Source: Longimicrobium sp.
Lineage (GTDB): Bacteria; Gemmatimonadota; Gemmatimonadetes; Longimicrobiales; Longimicrobiaceae
DNA: 64,000 nt
Direction: 5' to 3'
Assembly: GCF_035474595.1 (NCBI RefSeq)
Contig: NZ_DATIND010000026.1
Span: 17,277-81,276, forward strand
Part shown: in pieces, positions 43,909 through 52,793 of the stretch
Layout of the letters: every line of letters begins with the position of its first letter
Numbering within the stretch: the stretch's first letter is position 1
Translations under genes and position numbers: made by a program
Notes under the pieces: model-generated
The model's input: the letters and a program-made list of their open reading frames with translations, nothing else
The model's database searches: none
Told to the model about the DNA's origin: nothing

Positions 43909-44618
43909 CAGATCCGCCCCTCGCGCGCCAGCGCCCCGATGAACTCGCTGGAAAAGCCCTCCAGCTCGCCCATGAACCGGTTCAATCGCCCGGTGAGGTA
44001 GTTGTACCCGATGGCCGCGGGGATGGCGACGACCAGCCCGCCCGCGGTCGCCACCAGCGCCTCCGCGATCCCCGGCGCGACCGCGGTGATGCTGGACGAG
44101 CCGGCGGCGGAGACGCCGATGAACGAGTTCATCACCCCGATCACCGTGCCCAGCAGCCCCAGCAGCGGGCTCACGGTGGCGAAGATCGCCAGCCAGATGA
44201 GGCCGCCCGTCAACCCGTCGCGCTCGTCGCCCTCCTCCTTCTCCAGCACCAGGCGGAGGACCTCGAGCTGCGCGGGAAGGAGCCCCTTCACCTCGCCGGT
44301 GTTGCGCGCGGCGGGGCGCAGGTCGCCGTAGAAGGTCATCCCCCGCTTGAACACGCGGGTGAAGGGGCTCTCGGGGAGCGCCATGATGCTGTGGAAGGCG
44401 TCTTCCAGCCGGTCGGCCTTCTCCAGCCGGTCCACGAAGCGGTCGCTCTCCTGGCGAAGGCGCCGGAACTGGCGCACCTTCACCACGATCACGGCCCAGG
44501 AGACGATGGAGAAGACGGCCAGCAGGGCCATGATCAGCTTGGTGGAGATGGTCCCGGCGGCGATCATCCGCCAGACGTTGCCCAATTCTCCGGTTTGTGC
44601 GGCCGACTGGATGATCAT
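43908..44618 (-). CDS. tolQ: MotA/TolQ/ExbB proton channel, TolQ
   Basis: 236 aa with three TM helices: about 25-45, then [20 protein letters not shown] then VIGVMNSF, then [20 protein letters not shown] then YNYL. These are the TolQ/ExbB proton-channel signatures. It is first gene of the tol operon and lies 22 nt upstream of nothing else; hemA ends 22 nt before its own start on the same strand, so hemA may read through into tol. Confidence 0.94.
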   Translation of the reverse strand: MIIQSAAQTGELGNVWRMIAAGTISTKLIMALLAVFSIVSWAVIVVKVRQFRRLRQESDRFVDRLEKADRLEDAFHSIMALPESPFTRVFKRGMTFYGDLRPAARNTGEVKGLLPAQLEVLRLVLEKEEGDERDGLTGGLIWLAIFATVSPLLGLLGTVIGVMNSFIGVSAAGSSSITAVAPGIAEALVATAGGLVVAIPAAIGYNYLTGRLNRFMGELEGFSSEFIGALAREGRI

Positions 44619-44640
44619 GCGGCGGGGGTGGGGCGAAGCG

Positions 44641-45939
44641 TCATTCGTCGTCCTTGCCGGCGGGGTGTGGGTCCAGCTCGAAGAGGTAGCGCACCGTGTC
44701 CAGCACGCCGGTGCCGCGGCCGTTCCCGGCCGCCTCGCGCAGCCGCGCGGTGGGCGCGTGCAGCAGCTTGTTCAGCAGCGCGCGGGTCAGCGCGTCCACC
44801 GCCGCGCGGTCGTCGTCCGACAGGTGGCGGAGGCGGGCCAGCGCGCGCTCCGTCTCCTCCTGCCGCACCCGCTCGCCGTGGTCGCGCAGCGCGCGAATGG
44901 TGGGGACCACCGCGAGCGACGAGTACCACGCCCAGAAGTCCTCCACCCCGGCGGCCACGATCCCCTCGGCCGCGGGGAGCTGCGCGCGGCGGCGGTCCAG
45001 CGACTCGTCGACGATCTGCTGCAGGTCGTCGATGTTGTAGAGGAAGACGTTCTTCTCCTCGGCCAGCGCCGGCTCCACGTCGCGGGGGATGGCGATGTCG
45101 ATGATGCACAGCGGCCGGCGCGTTCCCTTCGGCAGCGCGGCGCGGAACCGGTCGACGGTGAGCACCGGCCGCGGCGCCGCGGTCGAGGCGATGACGATGT
45201 CGACGTCGGGAAGGGCGTGCGCGAACTCTTCCCAGTGGATGGCCGTGCCGCCCCACTTCTCGGCCAGCTCGTTCGCGCGCTCGTACGTGCGGTTGGCGAC
45301 CACCGCGGTGCGCACGCCCTCGTCGCGCAGGCACTCCAGCGTGATCTCGCTCATCTCCCCCGCGCCCAGCACCAGCGCGCGGCGCCCCTTCAGCGAGCCG
45401 AAGATCTTCTTCGCCAGCTCCACCGCGGCGCTCGAGACGGAAGCCGCGCCGATCCCCAGCCCCGTCTCGCTGCGCACCCGCCCGCCCACGCTGAACGCCG
45501 TCTGGAACATGCGGTTCAGCGCCGGACCGACGACGGGGCCGCGGGCGCCGGCCACCTCGCGCGCCGTGGCGTACGCCTCCTTCACCTGCCCCTGGATCTG
45601 CGGCTCGCCCAGGATCATCGAGTCCAGCCCGGCCGAAACGCGGAACAGGTGCTGCGCGGCCTCGCGGTCGCGGCGCACGTACATCCACCGCGCCGCGTCC
45701 GCCGGGTCCTCGCCGATGCGCCGCGCCAGCATCTCCCGCGCGAGCGCGACCGCGTCCTCGTCGGATGACGCGAGATAGAACTCGGTGCGGTTGCAGGTGG
45801 TGAGCAGCACCGCCTCGGCCCCCGCCGCGCCGGCGAGCGCGCCCAGCGCCGGCGGGACCTCGGCGCGCCCGAAGGCAAGCCGTTCCCGCAGCTCGATGGG
45901 AGCCGTGCGGTGGCTGGCGCCTACGACTGCGACAGGCAT
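44641..45939 (-). CDS. hemA: Glutamyl-tRNA reductase
   Basis: 432 aa. MPVAVVGASHRTAPIELRER and TTCNRTEFY with catalytic Cys49; then AGLDSMILGEPQIQGQVKEA, the NADPH fold VLGAGEMSEITLECL, and a C-terminal dimerisation helix. It makes glutamate-1-semialdehyde, the first committed C5-pathway step of tetrapyrrole synthesis. Its start overlaps the siroheme-dehydrogenase gene by 19 nt, forming a ccsA-like, siroheme, hemA operon, a common arrangement. Confidence 0.97.
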   Translation of the reverse strand: MPVAVVGASHRTAPIELRERLAFGRAEVPPALGALAGAAGAEAVLLTTCNRTEFYLASSDEDAVALAREMLARRIGEDPADAARWMYVRRDREAAQHLFRVSAGLDSMILGEPQIQGQVKEAYATAREVAGARGPVVGPALNRMFQTAFSVGGRVRSETGLGIGAASVSSAAVELAKKIFGSLKGRRALVLGAGEMSEITLECLRDEGVRTAVVANRTYERANELAEKWGGTAIHWEEFAHALPDVDIVIASTAAPRPVLTVDRFRAALPKGTRRPLCIIDIAIPRDVEPALAEEKNVFLYNIDDLQQIVDESLDRRRAQLPAAEGIVAAGVEDFWAWYSSLAVVPTIRALRDHGERVRQEETERALARLRHLSDDDRAAVDALTRALLNKLLHAPTARLREAAGNGRGTGVLDTVRYLFELDPHPAGKDDE

Positions 45940-46559
45940 CGGGCGATGCGGAGCTCCACCTCGTAGTCGCGGCCGGCGATGGCCGCGTCCAGGAAGTCGG
46001 GGGTGATCAGTTCGTGCCACGCGGCCTTGCGCCGCGCCTCGTCCTGGGGCCAGCGGGCGCGCACCTCTTCGCGCGCACCGGCCAGCCGCCGCGCCGCGCG
46101 GCCCAGCCCGGGCGTGACGACGCTCTCCAGCCGCTCGCGCAGCCGCCGCGCGAGGAGCGGGCTGGCCCCGCCGGTGGAGACGGCGATCACGACGTCTTCC
46201 TGCCGGATCGTAGCGGGAACGTGGAAGCGCGACTGCTCCGGGTCGTCGGCCAGGGTGAAGAGCGACCCCTTGCTGGCGGCCTCGCGCCCCACCTGATCGT
46301 TCACCTCCGCGGAATCCGTGGCGGCGAAAACCAGGTCGTGGCCGCGCGTGTCGCCCGGCCGGAACGGCCGCTGTCGCCACTCCAGCCCGTGCTCGCCGAT
46401 CAGCGCGCGCAGCTCGGGGTGGACCTCGGGGGCGATGATGTCCGGGCGCGCGCCGGCGTCGATCAGCCCGCGCACCTTGCGCAGCGCCACCTCGCCGCCG
46501 CCCACGACCAGCACCTCCCAGCGCGACACGTCCAGCATCACGGGATAGCGCGCGCTCAC
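45921..46559 (-). CDS. Precorrin-2 dehydrogenase / siroheme synthase N-terminal type
   Basis: 212 aa from GTG 46559 (GTGA overlap with the upstream stop). YPVMLDVSRWEVLVVGGGEV then ALRKVRGLIDAGA is the NAD-binding fold of CysG-N/Met8, followed by VFAATDSAEVNDQVGREAAS and VVIAVSTGGASPLLARRLRE. It oxidises precorrin-2 to sirohydrochlorin and may insert iron. No methyltransferase (CobA) domain is fused. The last 70 residues are a helical extension. Operon with hemA supports the role. Confidence 0.92.
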   Translation of the reverse strand: MSARYPVMLDVSRWEVLVVGGGEVALRKVRGLIDAGARPDIIAPEVHPELRALIGEHGLEWRQRPFRPGDTRGHDLVFAATDSAEVNDQVGREAASKGSLFTLADDPEQSRFHVPATIRQEDVVIAVSTGGASPLLARRLRERLESVVTPGLGRAARRLAGAREEVRARWPQDEARRKAAWHELITPDFLDAAIAGRDYEVELRIARCLSQS

Positions 46560-47374
46560 AGGAACGCTCCCCCGCCGCTCTCGGCCATGCGCAGGACCAC
46601 GTAGCCGAAGATGACGACCGCGAAGCCGACCACGCTGGCCAGCGCCGCGCGCCGCGCCGGACGCCCCCCGCCGGCGCGCGACGCCAGCGCCGCCGCGAAG
46701 ACCAGCCAGCTGAGGATACCCCACACCACCTTGGGGTTTCCGGGCGACATCGGGTGCCCGAAGCGCTCCGTCCACGCCCAGCCCACCAGCAGCGCCAGGG
46801 TGAGGAAGCTCATCCCCGCGATCAATCCCCCACGGCCGATGCGGTCCAGCGTGTCCAGCGGGGGAAAGAAGCGGAAGATGGCGCCGAAGCGCTTGCTCTT
46901 CAGCTCGCGGAACTGGATCAGGTACATGAGCCCCGCCGCGAAGGCCACGGTCAGCCCCGCGTAGCCCACGAAGGCCAGCACCACGTGGAAGACGAACCAC
47001 GGCCCCTGGAAGTCCATCACCTGCCGCGACGGCCGCACCCCCACGATCTCCGCGATGGCCGCTACCGCCGCGGCGACGGGGACGAGCACCAGGCCCACCG
47101 GCCCCGTCCGCCCCACCGTCGCCAGCCCCAGCGACCCCGCGGCGATGAGCAGCGCGAAGACGGAGAGCGAGGGACCCAGCCCCACCAGCGGCAGCTCGTG
47201 GAACTCGCGCGCGTAGACGACCAGCTCCGCGAGGTGCGCCACGATCGCCGCCGCCAGCACCGTCGCGGCGATGCCGGGGAGACGCCGGTCGCTGCGCGCC
47301 ATCGACACGCCCAAGAGGGCGGCCGAAAGCGCGTACAGCGAGAGCGAGACAAGGTGCAGGGTTGCGGTGGTCAT
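46556..47374 (-). CDS. CcsA/HemX-like cytochrome c assembly membrane protein
   Basis: 272 aa with eight or so TM segments. GPWFVFHVVLAFVGYAGLTV then AFAAGLMYLIQ, and WAWTERFGHPMSPGNPKVVW then GILSWLV are typical of the cytochrome c assembly (CcsA/HemX) family. In front of a siroheme dehydrogenase and hemA it could be HemX, which affects HemA levels, or a heme-handling protein. The tryptophan-rich WWD motif of true CcsA is not clear. Divergent from 47527. Confidence 0.88.
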   Translation of the reverse strand: MTTATLHLVSLSLYALSAALLGVSMARSDRRLPGIAATVLAAAIVAHLAELVVYAREFHELPLVGLGPSLSVFALLIAAGSLGLATVGRTGPVGLVLVPVAAAVAAIAEIVGVRPSRQVMDFQGPWFVFHVVLAFVGYAGLTVAFAAGLMYLIQFRELKSKRFGAIFRFFPPLDTLDRIGRGGLIAGMSFLTLALLVGWAWTERFGHPMSPGNPKVVWGILSWLVFAAALASRAGGGRPARRAALASVVGFAVVIFGYVVLRMAESGGGAFL

Positions 47375-47526
47375 CGCGTGGAAAATGCGACGCAGAGCGG
47401 CGTTACGGAAGGGCGGCGGCCCGCGTTCGAGCCGAACGGACGTTCGCACCGGCGTACCCCGGTATGCGCCCTGCGGTCCGGCGCGCGGTTCCCATCGCGG
47501 AAGAACACTTCGGCCGGGAGGCGCGC

Positions 47527-47937
47527 ATGCGCAGGCTCTCCCCCGCCATGCTGGCGGGTCTGGTGTCCGGGCTCCTCTTCTACCTGAACGCGCTGGTCCC
47601 CTACAGCCACGCCTGGCCACTGGTCTGGCCGGTGCTGGGCGGCGCGGCGGCGGTCGTCCTCGCGCGGCGCGCGGGGCACGGACGTGGCGCGCTGGGCACC
47701 GGCGCGGCCGCGGGCGCCATCGCCGGCGGCGTCTTTCTCGCCCTCACCATCCCCACGCTCTTCCTGCTGTCGCTGCCGTCGATGGAAGGCGTGGACCGGC
47801 TGCTGGGCGGCGACGGGCGGCTGGTGGTCACGGGCTCGATGATGATCGCGATCGCCGCGGCGGCCGCGTTCGGCATCCCCAGCGGCGCGATCGGCGGCAT
47901 CGCGGGGCGCCTCGTCGCCCGGCCGCGCGCTGTCTGA
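47527..47937 (+). CDS. Small four-TM membrane protein, unknown
   Basis: 136 aa from MRRLSPAMLAG with a GGGAGG ribosome-binding site. Four hydrophobic Ala/Gly-rich helices (about 5-22, 27-45, 58-80 and 98-125) are linked by short basic loops. No transport or enzyme motif. It is divergent from the ccsA-like gene and convergent with the LysM gene. The start is chosen for the ribosome-binding site; the frame extends upstream to 47362. Confidence 0.7.
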   Translation: MRRLSPAMLAGLVSGLLFYLNALVPYSHAWPLVWPVLGGAAAVVLARRAGHGRGALGTGAAAGAIAGGVFLALTIPTLFLLSLPSMEGVDRLLGGDGRLVVTGSMMIAIAAAAAFGIPSGAIGGIAGRLVARPRAV

Positions 47938-48002
47938 TTCCAGAGCCCGGACAAGTGGAGAGGGGCGGCGAAGCATCGTGTGCTCCGCCGCCCCTCTCCA
48001 TC

Positions 48003-48030
48003 TACCGTACTCTCGTACTTCCGTACTTTC
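48003..48030. repeat. 9-mer array (CGTACTCT/CGTACTTC)
   Basis: ACCGTACTCTCGTACTTCCG then TACTTTC, directly past the LysM gene stop. It is the GTACGGAA variant of the array family and resembles those at 30250-30290 and 32419-32455. Confidence 0.8.
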
Positions 48031-49062
48031 TCAGGGCATCGCCGCCACGCGCCGGACCGGCTGGCCGACCACGATGGCCGGCTGCTGCATGTTGGTGATG
48101 CGAGCGCTGGCGGTCTGGTCCGTCACCTTCACCACCTGCAGCCGGGCGACGGGGATCTCGGGGCGCGTACCCCAGTCGCGGCGCTCGCGGGGGAGGAACA
48201 CCTCGAACTCGTCGCCCTCCTTCACCCCCGCCTGCCGGCCCACGTCCAGGAAGGCGATCTCCTCCACGGCCTGCGCCGGGTGCGCCTTCTCGAAGGCGAA
48301 GATGCGCCCCTGCAGCCCCGCCGACGCCGCCGGCATCACCCCCGCGCGCACCGGGAAGGGCGCCATCGGCACCACCAGGTCGCCGGGGCGGACCGGGTCG
48401 TACATGCGGACCACGACCACCGTGGCCACGTTCCCGTCCACGTTCGCCACCGTGCCCACGCCGGTGGGCGACCAAACGCGGCCGTACGGGCGCAGCTCGC
48501 GGGCGGGGCGCACGAACTGGATGCGGTCGCCGATGCGGAAGGCGGCGCCGGCCTCGCCCGCCACGTACACCTTGTCGTACACCTGGATGGTGGGCGGGCT
48601 CTCCAGCGGCACCACGGTGGGCGACACGATCTCGGCCACGCGCCCCAGCGGCCGGATCTCGTTGTCGCGCGCCAGGAAGGCGGCGCGGTAGTAGTCGCCC
48701 GTGCGCACCACCGGGTATTCGGCCGAGCCGGCGGGAAGGATGGTCAGCCGGTCGCGCGGCGAGTCCTGCGGGCCGCGGTAGAACACGGTGTGCTCGCCCT
48801 CCTGCGCCCGCCCGGACACGCCCGTGGGCAGCACCAGCCGCTCGTTGGGGTAGATCCAGCGCGGGTCGCGCACCACGTCGGTGTTCAGCCGGAAGATCTC
48901 GGGCCACAGGAAGGGGTCCGACATGTACTCCCGGGCCAGGTCCCACAGCGTGTCGCCGCGGCGGACCACGTGCACGCGCCCTTCCGGCACGGTGTCGCGC
49001 TGCGCCGCCAGCGGGCCCGCGGCGGCCAGGGTGGCGGCTGCGACGAGTGCGGCTTTCTTCAC
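48031..49062 (-). CDS. Secreted LysM-domain protein
   Basis: 343 aa. Signal peptide MKKAALVAAATLAAAGPLAA then Q. A LysM domain (VHVVRRGDTLWDLAREYMSD then PFLWPEIFRLNTDVV) with IYPNERLVLP. The remaining 260 residues are beta-rich (PTIQVYDKVYVAGEAGAAFR, FLDVGRQAGVKEGDEFEVFL) without an enzymatic motif. It should bind peptidoglycan in the periplasm and resembles LysM-containing envelope proteins of Gemmatimonadota-like genomes. It stands alone. Confidence 0.88.
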   Translation of the reverse strand: MKKAALVAAATLAAAGPLAAQRDTVPEGRVHVVRRGDTLWDLAREYMSDPFLWPEIFRLNTDVVRDPRWIYPNERLVLPTGVSGRAQEGEHTVFYRGPQDSPRDRLTILPAGSAEYPVVRTGDYYRAAFLARDNEIRPLGRVAEIVSPTVVPLESPPTIQVYDKVYVAGEAGAAFRIGDRIQFVRPARELRPYGRVWSPTGVGTVANVDGNVATVVVVRMYDPVRPGDLVVPMAPFPVRAGVMPAASAGLQGRIFAFEKAHPAQAVEEIAFLDVGRQAGVKEGDEFEVFLPRERRDWGTRPEIPVARLQVVKVTDQTASARITNMQQPAIVVGQPVRRVAAMP

Positions 49063-49498
49063 GAGACCTCGCAGTGTGCGGAAGACGGGTCGGGGTGTGG
49101 TGGCGCGGCGGGCGCGGTGCCCGCGCGGGCGTCCCGGGCGGCTCCGTAAAGGGAGCGGCCGGGGTTCAGTACAAGGTGATGCGTCGGGGAGACGGCAGAA
49201 TGGTAAGGCGCCCCCGTCCCGCCCGTCAAGGAAAACGGCCCGCGCGCCGCGGAATCGCCCGTTCGGCGGTCCGTGTGCGCGCTACATGGACGGCTCATTG
49301 CGCCCGCATCTGTCCCGGTCCGCCCCGCCCACCGCCATCCCCGTGCCGCAAGGGCATGGGAGATGGAAGAAGATGCCGCGCAATCACTTGCATCGCCACC
49401 CGACCGTGGGAGATGCGGGTGAACAGATGACCGAAGTTCGCGCAGCGGAAAAGATTGCGCCGGCTTTGCGGCCGCCGTTCGCAGGCGGGGAGGTGAAC
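49063..49498. other. Intergenic region, LysM to ATPase genes
   Basis: About 435 bp. No supported gene, tRNA or clear repeat. It should hold the LysM gene promoter near 49063-49200. Base composition drops towards 49400, where the lower-GC ATPase begins. Confidence 0.5.
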
Positions 49499-50707
49499 TC
49501 AGGTCGGGGAGCGCGGCGGCGGCAACCCGAGATCGGCTAATGCGTTGAGCTCTACCCAGCGGCGAAAGAAGGGGTCATCGAACGTGTATGAACCCGCTTC
49601 CGAGCGAGCGATGACTTCGCGTTCCACCAACCGCGACAGAGCGCTCGAAACGGTGGATTTCGCCCCCAGTCTGAACCGGCTCATGGTTTCCGCGCGGGTG
49701 ATCGGAAGTCCTGGCTCCGCCGCGAGGGCACGTAAGATCCGTTGATCAACCGTCTGAAGCGTTCTCCAGAGCGAGTCATACAGCGCGCCTTGTTCGCGGA
49801 CCAGGCGGTCCAGCGCCGCTTCCGCCGCCCCCTCCTCTGCGGTACCCGTTTGCACCGAAGCATCCCACACGACCCGCGCCAGCTGCACTACGTCGCGAGT
49901 ACGCGGATAGGCAAGCGAAACAACCCGATCCGCCACGGTCAACGGAATCTTGAGGCCGGTCCGCGCCGCACGGCTCGTGATCCACTCCGCGAGGACGTCT
50001 CCCGAGATCGGCCCAAAGTGCAGGTGGTCGACCTGCTTCCACAACGCGCGGCCCTTGCTCGTGAGCATTGCTTCAATGAGATGCCGCTTGGATCCGGCAA
50101 GGACGTAGGTGAGACTTCGGTGCGTTTCCATAGCAGCCTTCAGGGCCCATTCAGCATCCTCGCCACCCCACTCATGAATCCGCTGGAACTCGTCGATCGC
50201 GATCCCCAGGGTGATGTTCTGGCCCTCCAACTGCGCGTTCACGGCATCCAGCACCTCCCAAAGCAAGCGCGGCCGTTCGTCGCCGCCCTCGCGCATCCCG
50301 AACCCAAATCGCACGGTGGGTGGCGACCCAGGGGCCGAGCCGGGCCGCAGCTCCATGGTGGCCTGAAGACGCTCGGCGATGCGCTCGACAGTCTCGCGCC
50401 ACTGTTTGCCGATCTCCTGCCGAACCGCGTTCAGCAGCTGCTGCGCGGCATCCGCGGGGCCAGTCGCGGTAGCAAAGCTTGCGACCGCGACCCTGTAACC
50501 TGCCTTGCGCGCTAGCGCCGCTGCGCGATCCAGAGCGCTCGACTTACCGAGCCTGCGATCTCCGAACACTACGAGGCGCGACCCGGGTTCCCGCAGGGCG
50601 CGCACAATTCGATCGACCTCCTTTTCCCGATCAGCGAAATGAGCATCACGAGCAAGTAGACCAATCTCGAATGGATTCCGCGGAGGAGCGGGAATCTTAC
50701 GGGGCAT
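49499..50707 (-). CDS. AAA/STAND-like ATPase with C-terminal winged helix
   Basis: 402 aa. NPFEIGLLARDAHFADREKE leads to a Walker A FGDRRLGKSS (about 48-57) and Walker B LGIAIDEFQRI, as in the archaeal-type ATPase family (PF01637-like). SLTYVLAGSKRHLIEAMLTS is sensor-like. The C-terminus (about 325-390) is a winged helix (AETMSRFRLGAKSTVSSALS) and FDDPFFRRWVELNALADLGL. Such proteins often act as single-gene mobile or regulatory ATPases. GC is lower than the flanks. A perfect palindrome sits 28 nt upstream of the ATG, so autoregulation through the winged helix is possible but untested. Confidence 0.82.
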   Translation of the reverse strand: MPRKIPAPPRNPFEIGLLARDAHFADREKEVDRIVRALREPGSRLVVFGDRRLGKSSALDRAAALARKAGYRVAVASFATATGPADAAQQLLNAVRQEIGKQWRETVERIAERLQATMELRPGSAPGSPPTVRFGFGMREGGDERPRLLWEVLDAVNAQLEGQNITLGIAIDEFQRIHEWGGEDAEWALKAAMETHRSLTYVLAGSKRHLIEAMLTSKGRALWKQVDHLHFGPISGDVLAEWITSRAARTGLKIPLTVADRVVSLAYPRTRDVVQLARVVWDASVQTGTAEEGAAEAALDRLVREQGALYDSLWRTLQTVDQRILRALAAEPGLPITRAETMSRFRLGAKSTVSSALSRLVEREVIARSEAGSYTFDDPFFRRWVELNALADLGLPPPRSPT

Positions 50708-50734
50708 TTGTGTCGGGCTCCGACCGGCGTACGA

Positions 50735-50780
50735 GTACGAAAGTTTCGGTCCGAAAAATCTCGGACCGAAACTTTCGTAC
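50735..50780. promoter_or_regulatory. Perfect 20-bp inverted repeat upstream of ATPase gene
   Basis: GTACGAAAGTTTCGGTCCGA, a 6-nt spacer AAAATC, then the exact complement. It is 28 nt from the ATPase start and 27 nt from the SRAP gene stop, both on the minus strand. It could be an operator or a terminator for the SRAP gene. Its outer GTACGAAAG resembles the 9-mer repeat unit, so it may have arisen from that family. Confidence 0.7.
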
Positions 50781-50806
50781 CGCAACCCTTGTTACCGCGC
50801 CAGCAC

Positions 50807-51523
50807 TCACCCGCCCGCGAACAGCTCCGGCTGGACCGGCTCCGCGGGCATCTCCACCTCCGGCTCGATTAGCTGCGGCCCGTCGAAGCTCGGGCGGTTC
50901 ACCGCAGTGGAGACGGCGTGCATGCGCAGGGTGCCGTCCGGCGCGGAGCGCAGCAGCGCGAGCACGTCCGCCGCGGGCGTCTCGGGATCGAGCCACTCGT
51001 CGCGGTCCCCGGGAGATACGATCACCGGCATGCGATCGTGGATGCCGCTCACGTCGCCGCTGGGCGTGGTGGTGAGGATGGTGAAGGTGAGCACCGGCTC
51101 CGCGTCCTTCACCGGGCGCCAGCTCTCCCACAGCCCGGCGAAGGTGAGCGGCCCGCCGTCCGCCGCGTAGATCCAGTGCGGGATCTTGCCGCCCGTGGCC
51201 TTCTTCCACTCGTAGAAGCCGCTGGCGGGAACCAGGCAGCGGCGGCGCTGGAAGGCAGCGCGGTAGGCGGGCTTCTCGGCCACGCCCTCGGCGCGCGCGT
51301 TGATCATCTTGTTGCCGATGGCCGCGTCCCTGGCCCACGACGGAATCAGCCCCCAGCGGAAGACGTCGAGCACGCGGCGGCCGGCGTCGCTCAGCAGCAC
51401 CGGCGCGTGCTGCGTGGGCGCGATGTTGAAGCGCGGCAGCTCCGGCTCCTCGCACCGCCACGCCGCCTCGAACGCCGCCGCCAGCTCCGCGCTGCTCGCC
51501 TTCTGCCCGAATCGCCCGCACAT
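50807..51523 (-). CDS. SRAP-domain abasic-site-processing protein (YedK/HMCES-like)
   Basis: 238 aa. Starts MCGRFGQ with the catalytic Cys2 that cross-links abasic sites in single-stranded DNA. Also present: Asn76 (INARAEG), Glu105 (SGFYEWKK) and His162 (GIHDRMPVIV), the known active-site set. It shields abasic sites at replication forks. Start fixed by Cys2; the longer upstream frame is repeat-derived. Confidence 0.95.
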   Translation of the reverse strand: MCGRFGQKASSAELAAAFEAAWRCEEPELPRFNIAPTQHAPVLLSDAGRRVLDVFRWGLIPSWARDAAIGNKMINARAEGVAEKPAYRAAFQRRRCLVPASGFYEWKKATGGKIPHWIYAADGGPLTFAGLWESWRPVKDAEPVLTFTILTTTPSGDVSGIHDRMPVIVSPGDRDEWLDPETPAADVLALLRSAPDGTLRMHAVSTAVNRPSFDGPQLIEPEVEMPAEPVQPELFAGG

Positions 51524-51651
51524 CGCGCTCGCTCCTGTCGCCTGGAAACCCTGATCGCCCGCATGGCGCCACCGGCGGTGCAATGTAATGACCGCTGGCG
51601 CAAAAATCCGCCACCGCGCGCAAGAAGCACGGAGAGTGCGGAAGCCTCCCT

Positions 51652-51719
51652 CCGTTTCCTCCGTTCCCTCCGTGTGAGTCCATTCTCCTTTTGAATCACA
51701 CGAAGGGAACGGAGGAAAG
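51652..51719. repeat. Hairpin repeat, ACGGAGGGAACGG variant
   Basis: TTTCCTCCGTTCCCTCCGTG then TGAGTC pairs with GAATCACACGAAGGGAACGG then AGGAAA. Same family as 6873-6950. It is upstream of the SRAP gene, in the gap 51524-51843. Confidence 0.8.
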
Positions 51720-51843
51720 ACGATCAGGCGATCTCTCTCATGTCCGGCGGCCGGAACGAAAAACGGCCGCCCCATCAGGGACGGCCGCACAGCGCGCCTG
51801 CCGGTTTTTTCGCCGGACAGCCCGAATTCTGCTCACCTCTTGC

Positions 51844-52296
51844 TCAATCTTTTCCCCCGCCCGTTGGCTCCGGCCGCGTCTCGCGCAGGAAGATCGCCCC
51901 CATCCCCAGCAGGTTTCCGCCGGCGATCAGCGTCCCGGCCGTGTCGTGGCCCGTGCGGACGAGGAACACACCCGCGAGCAGCCCCACCAGCAGAATCAGC
52001 AGGGCGAAAACTTGGCCCCGGCTGGCGCGCCCGTTCTCGCCGCGAACGATCTCCGCTTCCAGCCGCCGCCGGTGCAGCCCCTCCGCACGGAACTGCGCGA
52101 GGATGACCTGCGGCGCGCGCGGATCCACCTCCTTGTAACGGGCGAGCTCCGCCGCGCTGGGTAGCGGCCCCTGCACGCACTCCGCCGTAACGAGAAGACC
52201 CGTTGGGAACGCCAGCAGATCGGCGCTCCCCCTCTGCGCGGGGAGAGGAGAGGGCAGAGCGGAAGGAAGTTGCGGCGCGGCTCCGTCAGGAGCCAT
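51844..52296 (-). CDS. DUF2335-like predicted membrane protein
   Basis: 150 aa. A soluble N-terminal half with LARYKEVDPRAPQVILAQFR then AEGLHRRRLE, followed by two TM helices (GQVFALLILLVGLLAGVFLV and AGTLIAGGNLLGMGAIFL) matching the DUF2335 layout. Function of this family is unknown. Start overlaps the preceding small ORF by 11 nt, so they are likely coupled. Confidence 0.75.
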   Translation of the reverse strand: MAPDGAAPQLPSALPSPLPAQRGSADLLAFPTGLLVTAECVQGPLPSAAELARYKEVDPRAPQVILAQFRAEGLHRRRLEAEIVRGENGRASRGQVFALLILLVGLLAGVFLVRTGHDTAGTLIAGGNLLGMGAIFLRETRPEPTGGGKD

Positions 52297-52489
52297 GGCC
52301 GGCGGCGTACCGCTGCACGGCCACGCGCAGGTCGCGGGAGACCGCGGCCCAGTCGGCGAGGAGCGCCGCGCGGTCGCTCCGGACGACCATCCGCCGCAGC
52401 CGCCGCGAGCCGATCGAGCCGGTGAGATCCACCGCCTGCGCCATCCCGCGAACGAACGCCCTGCCGAGAAGACTCGAACGCGCGATCAT
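52286..52489 (-). CDS. Small basic protein upstream of DUF2335 gene
   Basis: 67 aa, MIARSSLLGRAFVRGMAQAV then DLTGSIGSRRLRRM, helical and Arg-rich. Its stop lies inside the start of the DUF2335-like gene and a GGGGGATC ribosome-binding region precedes the ATG. A functional pair is suggested but nothing else is known; it could be an unexpressed ORF. Confidence 0.5.
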   Translation of the reverse strand: MIARSSLLGRAFVRGMAQAVDLTGSIGSRRLRRMVVRSDRAALLADWAAVSRDLRVAVQRYAAGHGS

Positions 52490-52793
52490 CGTGATCCCCC
52501 TCTCCGAAGGTGCTCATCCCGTGCACTCGCGATGAAAGCTGCACACGGAGCGAACGCTCGTCAAGGGTGTCCTGAAAGGTTGGAATTACTGGACGCGAGA
52601 ACGCTCCTCAGGTGTCACCGGCGCGCCGATTTCGTCCAGGCCAGAGGCCCTTCGCGGACCTGCTCATCGGCCGCCCTGAGATTGCGGCGGAAGGTGCTGA
52701 ACCTCACGTACAGCTTTGGCACAAACGAAGGGACGCCCCCGCCGGCATCCCGGCAGGGGCGTCTTCAATCGTCCGTCGTCCAGATGCTTCGGC

